Source: an uncultured bacterium (GTDB lineage: Bacteria; Vulcanimicrobiota; Xenobia; Xenobiales; Xenobiaceae). Taken from it: a DNA stretch of 64,000 nt. The position numbers and the translations under genes were made by a program. Below, piece by piece: positions 34,653 to 43,155 of the stretch (position 1 is the stretch's first letter; every line of letters begins with the position of its first letter). The notes under the pieces were generated by a model, which had not been told where the DNA came from, searched no databases, and saw nothing but the letters and a program-made list of their open reading frames with translations. The stretch covers positions 56,915-120,914 of the forward strand of contig CAKUBG010000003.1 of the NCBI GenBank assembly GCA_934636825.1. Direction: 5' to 3'.

Positions 34653-36179
34653 TTATTTGTCGCTGTCCAAAGGCTTCATGGTGGGGAAGAGAAGGACGTC
34701 ACGGATGCAATTTTGGCCAGTTAAGAGCATAACCAAACGGTCGATACCAATACCCAAGCCGCCTGTAGGAGGCATACCGTACATGAGGGCGTTGAGGAAG
34801 TCCTCATCCAAAGGATGGGCTTCGTCATCAATACCTTTAAGAGCTTGCTGCTCTTCGAAGCGCTTGCGCTGATCGAAAGGATCGTTTACTTCGCTGAAAG
34901 CGTTAGCTAACTCACTGCCGCAAACAAAAAGTTCGAAACGATCAGTTAAAGTAGGATCATCATCTTTGCGTTTAGCTAAAGGAGAAAGCTCCACGGGCTG
35001 CTCAGTCACGAAGGTAGGCTGAATAAGGTGCTCTTCACAAGTTACTTCAAAGATCTTGTCAAACAACTGAGCTAAAGTGTGCTCTTTATTTCCTAAGTTG
35101 ATACCGAGTTCCAAAGCTTTTTCTTTAGCACGACCGGGCTCTCTGAGTTCTTTAATGGAAATACCGGCGTATTTTTGGAATAAAGAGTCCATAGTCAGGC
35201 GAGGATAAGGAGGACGCAAGTCGAGTTCATGGCCCATGAAAGTGACATTATGGGTATGGAGAACTTCGTTGCAGCAAGTGTCGATGATACCTTCGGTAAT
35301 CTTCATCATGCCTTCGCAATCGCTCCAAGCTTCGTAAAGCTCGATAGTGGTAAACTCAGGATTGTGTTTGGTGTCGATACCTTCATTGCGGAAGAGTCGA
35401 CCAATTTCGTACACTTTTTCCAGACCACCGACAATACAGCGCTTCAAATGAAGCTCGGTGGCAATGCGCAAATACATATCAACATTGAGCGCATTGTGGT
35501 GGGTGATGAAAGGACGAGCCGCAGCACCGCCTGCTACTGCAGACATACAGGGAGTTTCCACTTCTAAGAAGCCCATGCTGTCGAGGTGGCGACGAATGGC
35601 AGCTATAATATGGCTGCGTTTAATAAAGACTTCGCGTACGTCTTTATTGGCAATGAGGTCGGCGTAGCGCTGTCTATAACGCACTTCGACGTCGGTCAGG
35701 CCATGGAATTTTTCTGGCGGAGGAATCAAGCTCTTAGCGGCAATGCTCCATTCCTTTACTCGGACAGAAAGTTCGCCGCGGCTGGTGCGGAAAACCACGC
35801 CTTTTACGGTGATAAGGTCGCCCAAATCGGCTAAACTCAAGCGCTTGTAAGACTCTTCACCCAGCACATCATATTTGAAGTAAAGCTGAATACGGTCGGA
35901 AAGATCAGTTAAATCGATAAAGGAAGCTTTACCGTGACCGCGCCAAGCGGTGATACGACCGGCTAAGCTAACCTCTTCTTCCGATTCTTCTTCGGGAGCC
36001 AGATCTTTGTATTTGTCTTTAATGAAAGCAGCATTTTTGGTGCGAATGAATTTTTTACCGTAGGGGTTGAGGCCCTGTTCTTCCAAAGCTCTCAAGTGCT
36101 GAATACGAATAGCTTGCTGCTCGCTTAAGCTGAGCTCTGGAGCAGCTTGGCGCTTAGCCTTTTTCTGTTCTTGACTCAT
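34653..36179 (-). CDS. lysS: Lysyl-tRNA synthetase, class II
   Basis: 508 residues from the ATG at 36179 (AAAGG six bases upstream), preferred over the ATG-less extension nine codons earlier. N-terminal OB-fold anticodon-binding domain (VSLAGRITAWRGHGKASFID), then the class II core: motif 2 FRNEGIDTKHNPEFTTIELY and motif 3 GLGIGIDRLVMLL. It charges tRNA-Lys, of which one gene is at 50550 in this window. It is followed by greA upstream in the same direction, separated by a terminator. Confidence 0.97.
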   Translation of the reverse strand: MSQEQKKAKRQAAPELSLSEQQAIRIQHLRALEEQGLNPYGKKFIRTKNAAFIKDKYKDLAPEEESEEEVSLAGRITAWRGHGKASFIDLTDLSDRIQLYFKYDVLGEESYKRLSLADLGDLITVKGVVFRTSRGELSVRVKEWSIAAKSLIPPPEKFHGLTDVEVRYRQRYADLIANKDVREVFIKRSHIIAAIRRHLDSMGFLEVETPCMSAVAGGAAARPFITHHNALNVDMYLRIATELHLKRCIVGGLEKVYEIGRLFRNEGIDTKHNPEFTTIELYEAWSDCEGMMKITEGIIDTCCNEVLHTHNVTFMGHELDLRPPYPRLTMDSLFQKYAGISIKELREPGRAKEKALELGINLGNKEHTLAQLFDKIFEVTCEEHLIQPTFVTEQPVELSPLAKRKDDDPTLTDRFELFVCGSELANAFSEVNDPFDQRKRFEEQQALKGIDDEAHPLDEDFLNALMYGMPPTGGLGIGIDRLVMLLTGQNCIRDVLLFPTMKPLDSDK

Positions 36180-36206
36180 TGCTGACCTTTCTATGTTTGT
36201 CTGCAC

Positions 36207-36253
36207 AAAAAAGGCTCCGTCTTGCCTTATCGGTCTGTCTCAGGCGGAACCTT
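36207..36253 (-). terminator. Probable terminator after greA
   Basis: Minus strand: AAGGTTCCGCC ... GACGGAGCCTT, an imperfect stem with a loop of about 21 bases, followed by TTTTTT (rc of 36207-36212). The lysS start lies close behind. Confidence 0.6.
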
Positions 36254-36281
36254 ATGATTTAATAAAAACGTTCGGAAAATA

Positions 36282-36809
36282 TTAAGCGATCTTGACGCCG
36301 GCGGGCTGAATGCTCTCAATCTTCCAGGATATAATTCCGCTGGGAGTCTTGACGTCGACAATGTCACCAAGACCATGACCGAGCAAGGCGGCACCTAAAG
36401 GACAATCGTTGGAAATGCGACCATTCTGGGGATTCGTTTCGCGAGTACCGACGATTTCCAAAGAATAACGCTCTTCGTTGCCGTTTTCGTCTTTTTCGGT
36501 GTTGACAATAGTTACGAGTACGCCAAGATTGACTTCTCTAAGCTGACCGCCAACATTGCCTTCAGCATCTTCACCAATAATGGTGTAGTTTTGCAATACG
36601 CGCTCGAGTTCGCTGATAGTACCTTCGACGAAACCTTGTTCGGCTTTGGCGCTTTCATATTCGGCGTTTTCGGAAATATCACCGAATTCACGGGCTATGC
36701 GGATACGCTCAGCAATTTGCTCACGCTTGGTAGTTTTTAAATAGTTGAGCTTCTGTTGAGCATCAATCAGACCTTGCCTGGTTAAATAATTGGTTTTTTC
36801 GTTAGCCAT
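36282..36809 (-). CDS. greA: GreA, transcription elongation factor
   Basis: 175 residues, slightly longer than typical GreA (about 158). The coiled-coil N-terminus has LTRQGLIDAQQKLNYLK and the acidic tip region EFGDISENAEYESAKAEQG, which inserts into the RNA polymerase secondary channel to stimulate transcript cleavage. The FKBP-like C-terminal domain has SNDCPLGAALLGHGLGDIV. It is well preserved. Confidence 0.96.
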   Translation of the reverse strand: MANEKTNYLTRQGLIDAQQKLNYLKTTKREQIAERIRIAREFGDISENAEYESAKAEQGFVEGTISELERVLQNYTIIGEDAEGNVGGQLREVNLGVLVTIVNTEKDENGNEERYSLEIVGTRETNPQNGRISNDCPLGAALLGHGLGDIVDVKTPSGIISWKIESIQPAGVKIA

Positions 36810-36860
36810 ATTTGCCTCCGACGCATAGCGTTAAATGCGTTGATGTATAAGAATGGGAGA

Positions 36861-37799
36861 TTAGTTCTGAAGCTTAACAACACGCGGTTTGAACTCGAGA
36901 CGTTTGATTAAATCTAAGTAATCTTGCGGCTCGACTTCATCCCATTTTTTGCCTAAAATCGCCAGCATTACGGCCTCCATAACGTTTGTGCCGAAGGAGC
37001 GTCCGTTAAATTCGGGCGTAGTAGTGACCAAATATGTTACACCGCGCTTACGCAATTCGTCAAGATCTTTACTGGTGACCGTATTGGTGATGATAGTTTT
37101 GCCTTCTAAACGGTCTGGGAGATGGCGACGGATAAAGAGGAAGTCGCCGGCTATGATCTCGGCATCTTGATAATATTTGTCTGTTAGGGGAGTAGGCTCA
37201 ATATCTGCTTGTTTTTTGCCTGTGGGATACAGCATGCTGATGGGCAACTTGCAAAAATCAGGCAGCAACTTGTCAGCTCTTTCAGCCAATTCGTCTAAGC
37301 TAAGTATGGGCTGATCCAAATTTAAAGAGAAAATCAGATCTCCGTAAGTAACTTTGGCTCCGGCTTCTTCCAAAGCTCCAGCCATACCAAAGCGATCCAG
37401 AGCACAAACCATCAAAACTTTTTTGCCTTTGAGGGGAATACGTTCATCATTGGCCAGCATTCTGATTATTTCACGCTCTAAAGTATTTTTGAGGCCGCTT
37501 CCGTCGACAACCGGAGTGTGCTCAACCAATTGGAGAAGCTTTAATCCATCACGCAAGGCATAACGTTTGGTCTTGCTATACAAGTACACATCGAGGCCAC
37601 CTAAACCGATGGCGTCCACTTTTCCGTCCAACTCTTTGAGGACTTCTTTGGCTTTGCGCAAATCACCATCTGTGCCGCGACGAGAAATCTCGAAGGGTAT
37701 ATCCAAAAGCTCGGTTCTTACGCTGTGATCGCGAGTAGAGGAGCCGATACTGACACTTACTACACGCTTCATTGTTTTATTATCTGCTTGATCTGTCAT
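36861..37799 (-). CDS. Quinate-5-dehydrogenase-like protein of the AAR-linked cluster
   Basis: 312 residues. I recognise it as the family often labelled quinate 5-dehydrogenase in genome annotation, usually found next to an acyl-ACP-reductase-like gene; that name is not experimentally secure as far as I know. N-terminal segment VSVSIGSSTRDHSVRTELLD, a Gly-rich strand AIGLGGLDVYLYSK, a second Rossmann-like strand KKVLMVCALDRFGMAGALEE and the C-terminal TTPEFNGRSFGTNVMEA. No membrane segment. It ends the three-gene operon, starting 2 bases from the reductase stop. Confidence 0.75.
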   Translation of the reverse strand: MTDQADNKTMKRVVSVSIGSSTRDHSVRTELLDIPFEISRRGTDGDLRKAKEVLKELDGKVDAIGLGGLDVYLYSKTKRYALRDGLKLLQLVEHTPVVDGSGLKNTLEREIIRMLANDERIPLKGKKVLMVCALDRFGMAGALEEAGAKVTYGDLIFSLNLDQPILSLDELAERADKLLPDFCKLPISMLYPTGKKQADIEPTPLTDKYYQDAEIIAGDFLFIRRHLPDRLEGKTIITNTVTSKDLDELRKRGVTYLVTTTPEFNGRSFGTNVMEAVMLAILGKKWDEVEPQDYLDLIKRLEFKPRVVKLQN

Positions 37800-37801
37800 A
37801 A

Positions 37802-38905
37802 TTAGAATGTGCGCGAATCCTTATTGCGTTCCTTAGATAAAGTTCTGACTTGCTCAATTCGCTCATCGGTAATAGGCTCGTCAAAGGCGCGGAAACCGGC
37901 TAACTTGAAGCCGTGTTTTTTGGCCAAACGGCTTATTTCTTCCACTTTTTCTATTTGAAGTCCCCTACCTATGGAAAAGTCTTCAAAACGTCCTTCCAAG
38001 GTAAGGATCATGGTTTCGGCCATACAAGCTAAGCAAATACCTTCAGGGAAGCCGAAATCAAAGTTGAACTTGGGATTTTTACCGGGAGCTACACATACGC
38101 CGCCTTCGATAACCAAAACATCGGGACGCAATTGAGCCACTTCGCGGCAAACATCGTGAGGAACGGCCACATCGCATATAACTGAGCCAGGCTTAAAAAT
38201 ATTTGGCTGTAAGATGTCTCCTCCGGAAGAGGTGCAACTAACTACCAAATCAGAGCGCCTAATATTGGCTCCCATATCAATGGAAATCTCAATATTAGTT
38301 TGCGGATAGAGCGAATGAATATCTTCGGCGATGTTGGCCAAGCGTTGCTCGGAGCGACCTAACAAAATGAGCGTACCTACACCGCGTTTAGCTAAGATCT
38401 TGGAGCAAACGCTGCCGATAGATCCGGTAGCTCCTACCACTGCTACAGTGGCTTGGGCTGGGTCTAACCCCAACAATTCGCAAGCTTTGGTAGCGCCTTC
38501 CACGGCTGTAGCTACTGTATAGCTGTTGCCGCTGGTTACGGCTATATCCATTTCTTTCGCTACGGTCAGACCGGCTGAACCTACTACAGAAGTGTAACCG
38601 CCCAAGCCGACAATTTGAGCTCCGTCAGCTTCCGCCAACTTGCATGCGTCTATAATGCGTCCCAATACCAACTGACGATCTAAGCCGGTAATTTGTTGCG
38701 GAAAGAGAGGAACTGTATAAAAATCGCCCTCAATTTCGCTGCCGTCGTAAGCCGAAGTTACTCCGGTTATGTGAGAAGCATGATAAGACGGAGTCCATTC
38801 AAGAACTTTTTTGACTAGGGGCTCACGCTTACCGGCTACGTTGGGAAGGTGGCGGATAATATCACGCATTCCCAAAGGATGGATTAAGAAGCCAAAACGA
38901 TTCAC
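37802..38905 (-). CDS. Acyl-ACP-reductase-like (AAR family) oxidoreductase
   Basis: 367 residues. Strongly similar in layout to cyanobacterial long-chain acyl-ACP reductase: IVGLGGYTSVVGSAGLTVAK, SGNSYTVATAVEGATKACEL, the Rossmann motif VAVVGATGSIGS (154-165), and LACMAETMILTLEGRFEDFS. The cysteine at 294 aligns with the thioester-forming Cys of the cyanobacterial enzyme (in FACFAEAM). The family reduces acyl thioesters to aldehydes with NADPH. No aldehyde-deformylating oxygenase is in the window, so alkane production is not implied. It is sandwiched between an SRPBCC gene (3 bases) and the dehydrogenase-like gene. Confidence 0.85.
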   Translation of the reverse strand: MNRFGFLIHPLGMRDIIRHLPNVAGKREPLVKKVLEWTPSYHASHITGVTSAYDGSEIEGDFYTVPLFPQQITGLDRQLVLGRIIDACKLAEADGAQIVGLGGYTSVVGSAGLTVAKEMDIAVTSGNSYTVATAVEGATKACELLGLDPAQATVAVVGATGSIGSVCSKILAKRGVGTLILLGRSEQRLANIAEDIHSLYPQTNIEISIDMGANIRRSDLVVSCTSSGGDILQPNIFKPGSVICDVAVPHDVCREVAQLRPDVLVIEGGVCVAPGKNPKFNFDFGFPEGICLACMAETMILTLEGRFEDFSIGRGLQIEKVEEISRLAKKHGFKLAGFRAFDEPITDERIEQVRTLSKERNKDSRTF

Positions 38906-38908
38906 TGT

Positions 38909-39349
38909 CTAGGCCTGTCCTTCGATACGTGATTTCATGCTCTTGAGCATCATATCTGAGTTCTCGGTAACTTTAATCTCCAAAACTCCGCCGATTAAGT
39001 GAATCAATTCCGGAATGCCAAAATCAAAATCTACAGTCAGGGTAATTTTGCATCCCTCTTCGCAAGGCTCAAAAATCCACTGCCCTTCAAACTTATCTAA
39101 ATCGCCTTCAATAAGCTTGTAGCTGACTGTCAGATGTTCGTCATCGAAGTGGTCTTCTTCGGTCCAAATAATTTCGGTGCCGTCGATCTCTGTGCTCCAA
39201 TCGGTAACGGTCATGTTCTCGCCGCGTTTGACAACTTCCACGCTTTGAACGTCGGGCATGAATTTTGGAAAGCTTTCCATGTCTTTGGCAAGTTCATAAG
39301 CGGCTCTGGGGTCGCCTTTTGCAATAATGCTGCGGGCTACGTAGGTCAT
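38909..39349 (-). CDS. SRPBCC (START/cyclase-like) hydrophobic-ligand protein
   Basis: 146 residues with the SRPBCC pattern: ARSIIAKGDPRAAYELAKDM, then FPKFMPDVQSVEVVKRG, and strands ending FEGQWIFEPCEEGCKITLTVDF. Such helix-grip proteins hold a hydrophobic ligand, as in polyketide cyclases and coenzyme-Q-binding COQ10 proteins. As the first gene of the operon it could present or carry the substrate of the reductase. The start has CGGAGGAAAT upstream. Confidence 0.85.
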   Translation of the reverse strand: MTYVARSIIAKGDPRAAYELAKDMESFPKFMPDVQSVEVVKRGENMTVTDWSTEIDGTEIIWTEEDHFDDEHLTVSYKLIEGDLDKFEGQWIFEPCEEGCKITLTVDFDFGIPELIHLIGGVLEIKVTENSDMMLKSMKSRIEGQA

Positions 39350-39517
39350 ATTTCCTCCGGTTACTATTGAGACTGAGACGAAAGCGAACTGCCGTCAAGC
39401 TAAAAGGCCCTTCGGCTGCGGAGAGACGCCGCTCTCCTTATTTTTTTTCTGCCGAGCTCGGCAGACCTAACTTTCCCATGTTCTGTGGGTAGGACTTTGT
39501 TAAGTCGGTATATAGCT
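39350..39517 (-). promoter_or_regulatory. Leader/control region of the SRPBCC-AAR operon
   Basis: Contains, going upstream from the SRPBCC start, a hairpin GGAGAG-CGGCGT-CTCTCC (39420-39437) and the perfect 18-bp palindrome TCTGCCGAGCTCGGCAGA (39448-39465) separated by an A-rich run. No known riboswitch class was recognised. The palindrome could be a repressor site or a transcript hairpin. Confidence 0.4.
39448..39465. promoter_or_regulatory. Perfect 18-bp palindrome, candidate operator
   Basis: TCTGCCGAGCTCGGCAGA reads the same on both strands, about 100 bases above the SRPBCC start. It has a T-run before it on the plus strand rather than after it, so it is not a standard terminator. Confidence 0.5.
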
Positions 39518-39575
39518 TAAAAAATGTGTAAAGCTGCTTGGGCCGCAGCGGCTTGCCTGGAATGGCTCAAGCAGC
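39518..39575 (-). terminator. Terminator after the class III aminotransferase
   Basis: Minus strand: GCTGCTTGAGCC ... GGCCCAAGCAGC (12 bp with one wobble), then TTTACACATTTTTT. It separates the aminotransferase from the SRPBCC-AAR operon. Confidence 0.75.
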
Positions 39576-39603
39576 ATACAGTCTATGACTGATAATTTCA
39601 GTC

Positions 39604-40860
39604 TTAGGCGCGTCCGGCGAAAAGCTCTCTCGTTTTTGCCAAAGACTCAGCCAAGGCTTTCAGACACAAATCGATATCTTCGCGAGCAATAGCCAAAGCG
39701 GGTTCAAAGCGAATGACTTTAGGTTGATTCAAGGTATAAACGGCTATGATGTTGCGATGGGACATCTCGGAAATAATGGAGCCTGCGTATTCCTCTTTGA
39801 CAGACTCGATACCTAAGAGCAAACCGAGGCCACGAACTTCCTTTATTAAATCGGGATACTGGGCAGCCAATTTTTCCAATTCTGCTTTGAAATAGGCACC
39901 GCTTTCGGCTGACTTGCGGCACAAATCTTCTTGCTCATAAACTTCCAAAGTGGCCAGGCCGGCTGTACAAGCCAAGGGGCTACCGCCAAATGTGGAAGTA
40001 TGGATGGTAGGACGTCCCTTAAAGGCTGACCATACTCTGGGAGTACCAACGAAGGCGCCTATAGGAAGAATGCCTCCGCTTAAAGCCTTGGCTAATACCA
40101 AAATGTCTGGAGTTACGTTCCAGTGATTTACGGCAAACATTTTGCCTGTGCGTCCGAAGCCTGTTTGTACTTCATCGGCAATTAAAAGGGCTCCGTGCTT
40201 ATCGCAAACTTCTCGCATTTTTTGCATATAACCGTCGGGAGCGACATGGATGCCGCCTTCGCCTTGCACTGGCTCGACAATAACGGCAGAGACCGTTCCG
40301 TCTACGGCATCTTCCAAAGCTTTTACGTCACCGAAAGGAATATGGCGCACTTCGGGCATGAGCGGTTCAAAGGGATCGCGGTAATTAGGGCGTCCGGAAA
40401 CAGCTAAGCCACCGGTAGATTTGCCGTGAAAAGCGTTGTTCATAGCCACAAAAGTGGTGCGGCCGGTGGCCAAACGCGCTATTTTCAAAGCGCCTTCAAC
40501 AGCTTCTGTGCCGCTGTTGCAGAAGAAAGTGTACTGTAAATCGCCGGGAGTAATTTCGGCCAGCTTTTTGGCCAATCTGGCTTGAGCTTCGGTAAAGAAT
40601 ACTTTGGCCGAAAGGGACATTTTATGCAACTGTTTTTCGACAGCGGCGATAACGTGAGGATGAGAGTGGCCTACGCAAAATACGCCGTAGCCGCCGGCCA
40701 TGTCTAAGTATTTCTTGCCAGCTATGTCCCAAACATAAGTTCCTTGAGCGTGATCTTCGACGGTACCCAGACCGGTAATGCGCATTACTCTGGCCAAATC
40801 AGGATTGATGTAGTCTCTGTACATGCGAGCTACATCTTTAGAGGTTAATTCTTCTGTCAT
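39604..40860 (-). CDS. Class III PLP aminotransferase, putrescine-aminotransferase-like
   Basis: 418 residues. Class III features are intact: NSGTEAVEGALKIARLATGR, IADEVQTGFGRTG (D229 contacts PLP) and the Schiff-base Lys K258 in VLAKALSGG. Sequence such as AFHGKSTGGLAVSG, FGDVKALEDAVDG and TIHTSTFGGSPLAC is close to E. coli putrescine aminotransferase; acetylornithine and other omega-aminotransferases are alternatives. Lying just before the reductase operon in the same direction, it could act on the aldehyde made there, but a terminator lies between them. Confidence 0.88.
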   Translation of the reverse strand: MTEELTSKDVARMYRDYINPDLARVMRITGLGTVEDHAQGTYVWDIAGKKYLDMAGGYGVFCVGHSHPHVIAAVEKQLHKMSLSAKVFFTEAQARLAKKLAEITPGDLQYTFFCNSGTEAVEGALKIARLATGRTTFVAMNNAFHGKSTGGLAVSGRPNYRDPFEPLMPEVRHIPFGDVKALEDAVDGTVSAVIVEPVQGEGGIHVAPDGYMQKMREVCDKHGALLIADEVQTGFGRTGKMFAVNHWNVTPDILVLAKALSGGILPIGAFVGTPRVWSAFKGRPTIHTSTFGGSPLACTAGLATLEVYEQEDLCRKSAESGAYFKAELEKLAAQYPDLIKEVRGLGLLLGIESVKEEYAGSIISEMSHRNIIAVYTLNQPKVIRFEPALAIAREDIDLCLKALAESLAKTRELFAGRA

Positions 40861-41114
40861 TCTTCAATCACCATACTTTTTAGGCAAATAGCTGCCAAAT
40901 TCTGCAGGCTTACGCTCGCTTAAACGTCCTGCCGCCATGGCTGCGGCACGGAGTTTGTGAGTTCGCCGTTGATTGCTGCTTAAAAAACTGTCCAATCCGG
41001 CTTATAAAAACTCCCCCAGAGTTCGTCCGCCTTCGACAAGGCGCAGGCTCTTCCTTGTAAGCTCAAGGCTTCACAGAAGGAAGAAAAGTAAAAAATAAAA
41101 AATAGCGCCTTCAT

Positions 41115-42056
41115 ATGGGCAACTTGGGCAAACTTACAAAGTATTCCCCAATGGTAGGCGTCGTCGCACTTGTCGCAGTCGTTGTGTATTTTATTTTTAT
41201 GGTAGATTCGCCCAGCAGAAAGATTGTCTCTGCGCAAGAAACACGCTCGAACAGAGCTTCGTTGTGGGACTATAATTTCAAACCGGACGGCAAACGACGC
41301 AGCAAAAGGGTCGTTTCGCTTACTCCTAGTCTCACAGAGACTATCTGCGCTTTGGGGGCAGAGGACTATCTGGTAGGCGTAACTGACAATGATGATTACC
41401 CACCTTCAGTAAGTTTGTTGCCGAGTGTAGGCGACATGTACCCAAATTTAGAATTGATTGCTGCGGCGGCTCCAGACCTAATAGTTTATGACGAGACTCT
41501 TTTGCCTTCTGGTATCGTTGGTCGTTTGGCTAAGCTTAAAGGGCGTCGCTTGCCTCTGCGTTTAAATAGTTTGGAAGATTTAGCTAAAGTTCTGCCTGTT
41601 TTAGGGCAAGCTTTAGATAAGCGCGAAGAAGCCGCTGCTTTGAGTCGGCAACTGGCTGAGTTTTTATCTGCTTGCCGTGAACGCAACAAACATTTGCTAA
41701 AAAGGCCGGACGTATGTTTAATTATTTGGCCTTGTCCCATAATGACTGTGGGCAGCGGTTCCTATATAGACAATTTGCTCACTTTGGCTGGCGGACGCAA
41801 TTGCTATGCCGATCTTGAAATAGCTTATCCTACCGTTTCGTTGGAAGATTTACTGCAACGAGATCCCGATCTTATTATTATGAACTGTGAAGGAGCACCT
41901 GATATTACTAAAATGGTCGGATGGTCTTCTTTGCGGGCTGTACGATTAGGGCATGTATATCATGTGCCTGCCAGTTTGTTGCATCGCTCCACTATGCGTT
42001 CTTTGCAAGGTGTTGAACTTTTGCGTCGATATTGCGAGGTCGATTATGACAATTGA
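41115..42056 (+). CDS. Periplasmic-binding protein of a BtuF/FepB-type ABC importer
   Basis: 313 residues. N-terminal hydrophobic segment (about 12-30) serves as a signal anchor; no lipobox is seen. The class III binding-protein pattern is present: RVVSLTPSLTETICALGAED, VGDMYPNLELIAAAAPDLIV, and DPDLIIMNCEGAPD. The substrate could be cobalamin, haem or a siderophore. No cobalamin riboswitch boxes were found upstream, so B12 is not supported over the others. It overlaps the permease start by 11 bases. Confidence 0.88.
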   Translation: MGNLGKLTKYSPMVGVVALVAVVVYFIFMVDSPSRKIVSAQETRSNRASLWDYNFKPDGKRRSKRVVSLTPSLTETICALGAEDYLVGVTDNDDYPPSVSLLPSVGDMYPNLELIAAAAPDLIVYDETLLPSGIVGRLAKLKGRRLPLRLNSLEDLAKVLPVLGQALDKREEAAALSRQLAEFLSACRERNKHLLKRPDVCLIIWPCPIMTVGSGSYIDNLLTLAGGRNCYADLEIAYPTVSLEDLLQRDPDLIIMNCEGAPDITKMVGWSSLRAVRLGHVYHVPASLLHRSTMRSLQGVELLRRYCEVDYDN

Positions 42057-43095
42057 CAGCACTATAGCAACATATAAAAAAACAGCACAAGTTCTATTAT
42101 GGAGTCGTGCTGCCGTTATAGCCGCAAGTGTTTTTTTTCTGGCAATTTCTGCCATTATAGCTGTTGTCTACGGATCTGTTTCTTTGCCCTGGTCAGATTT
42201 TTGGGACTTGTTAAGTCATTCTCCGTCACTGCCGGAAGCTAGCCGTATCATTATTTGCGATTTACGCTGGCCACGTATTTTGTTGGCTATGTTTGCCGGG
42301 GCCTCTTTGGCTTTGTCTGGTTGTGGATTTCAGGCCATATTGCGCAATTCTTTAGCCGATCCTTACATCGTGGGCACATCTTCTGGAGCTTCTCTGGGCG
42401 CTACTTTAGCTATTGTTTTGCATATTCCCAACCTTTGCTCTTACTTGCCTTCTGTGCCTTTAATGGCCTTTATAGGGGCCGTTTTGGCTATGCTGGCTGT
42501 CTATAGTTTGGCTAAAGTTGACAATGTTTTGCCGGTAGGAACTTTTTTGCTGGCTGGAGTTATTGTCGGCTCTTTCACTGGGGCCATGGTAAGTTTGCTT
42601 ATGAGCTTGGCCGGGCAAGATTTGCAACGAGTGGTGATCTGGATGATGGGAACATTAGACCAAGCCGACAATACATCTTTGTTGGCCGTCGCTCCTTATT
42701 TGTTGTTGGGGGCGGCCGCTTTGTATTGCTATGCTGTCCCTTTAAACATGCTTTGTATGGGAGAAGAGCATGCCAAGTCTTTGGGAGTTAATGTAGAGAC
42801 TTTAAAAATTGTCGTGGTAGCCGCTTGTTCGCTAATGACAGCCGCTTCTGTTGCCGTAGCCGGTATGATTGGCTTTTTAGGTTTGGTTATTCCCCATGTG
42901 ACTCGTTTGTTGATAGGCCCCGATCATCGTCTACTTTTGCCTGCCGCAGCTATCAATGGAGCTACCTTTTTGGTTATAACTGATACTATAGCCAGAACTA
43001 TAATTGCACCGCAAGAATTGCCAGTGGGAGTACTGACCGCTTTGGTAGGAGCGCCTTTCTTTTTCTTTATTTTGAAGAAAAAGGGTTGCCATTGA
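42046..43095 (+). CDS. FecCD/BtuC-type ABC importer permease
   Basis: 349 residues from the ATG at 42046, which has GAGG seven bases upstream and overlaps the binding-protein stop as ATGACAATTGA. About ten membrane helices with typical FecCD blocks: DLRWPRILLAMFAGASLALSG, LADPYIVGTSSGASLGA and GMIGFLGLVIPHVTRLLIG. It forms the transport channel of the importer. Confidence 0.93.
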   Translation: MTIDSTIATYKKTAQVLLWSRAAVIAASVFFLAISAIIAVVYGSVSLPWSDFWDLLSHSPSLPEASRIIICDLRWPRILLAMFAGASLALSGCGFQAILRNSLADPYIVGTSSGASLGATLAIVLHIPNLCSYLPSVPLMAFIGAVLAMLAVYSLAKVDNVLPVGTFLLAGVIVGSFTGAMVSLLMSLAGQDLQRVVIWMMGTLDQADNTSLLAVAPYLLLGAAALYCYAVPLNMLCMGEEHAKSLGVNVETLKIVVVAACSLMTAASVAVAGMIGFLGLVIPHVTRLLIGPDHRLLLPAAAINGATFLVITDTIARTIIAPQELPVGVLTALVGAPFFFFILKKKGCH

Positions 43096-43155
43096 GCGAA
43101 AACAATGGCGGACGTATACTTTTAAGTTCGTTTTCAGATTTGGCAGAGGAAACAT

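Noticed and set aside
37802..38905. Alkane biosynthesis (AAR plus aldehyde-deformylating oxygenase)
   Set aside because: No deformylating oxygenase gene is in the window; only the reductase half is present.
39350..39447. Glycine riboswitch before the SRPBCC gene
   Set aside because: GGAGAG and CCGAAGG-like strings occur, but the closing CTCAGG-type segment of the aptamer is absent.
40861..41114. Cobalamin riboswitch before the BtuFCD-type operon
   Set aside because: The expected GCCACTG-type B12 box and surrounding helices could not be found, so the importer substrate stays open.
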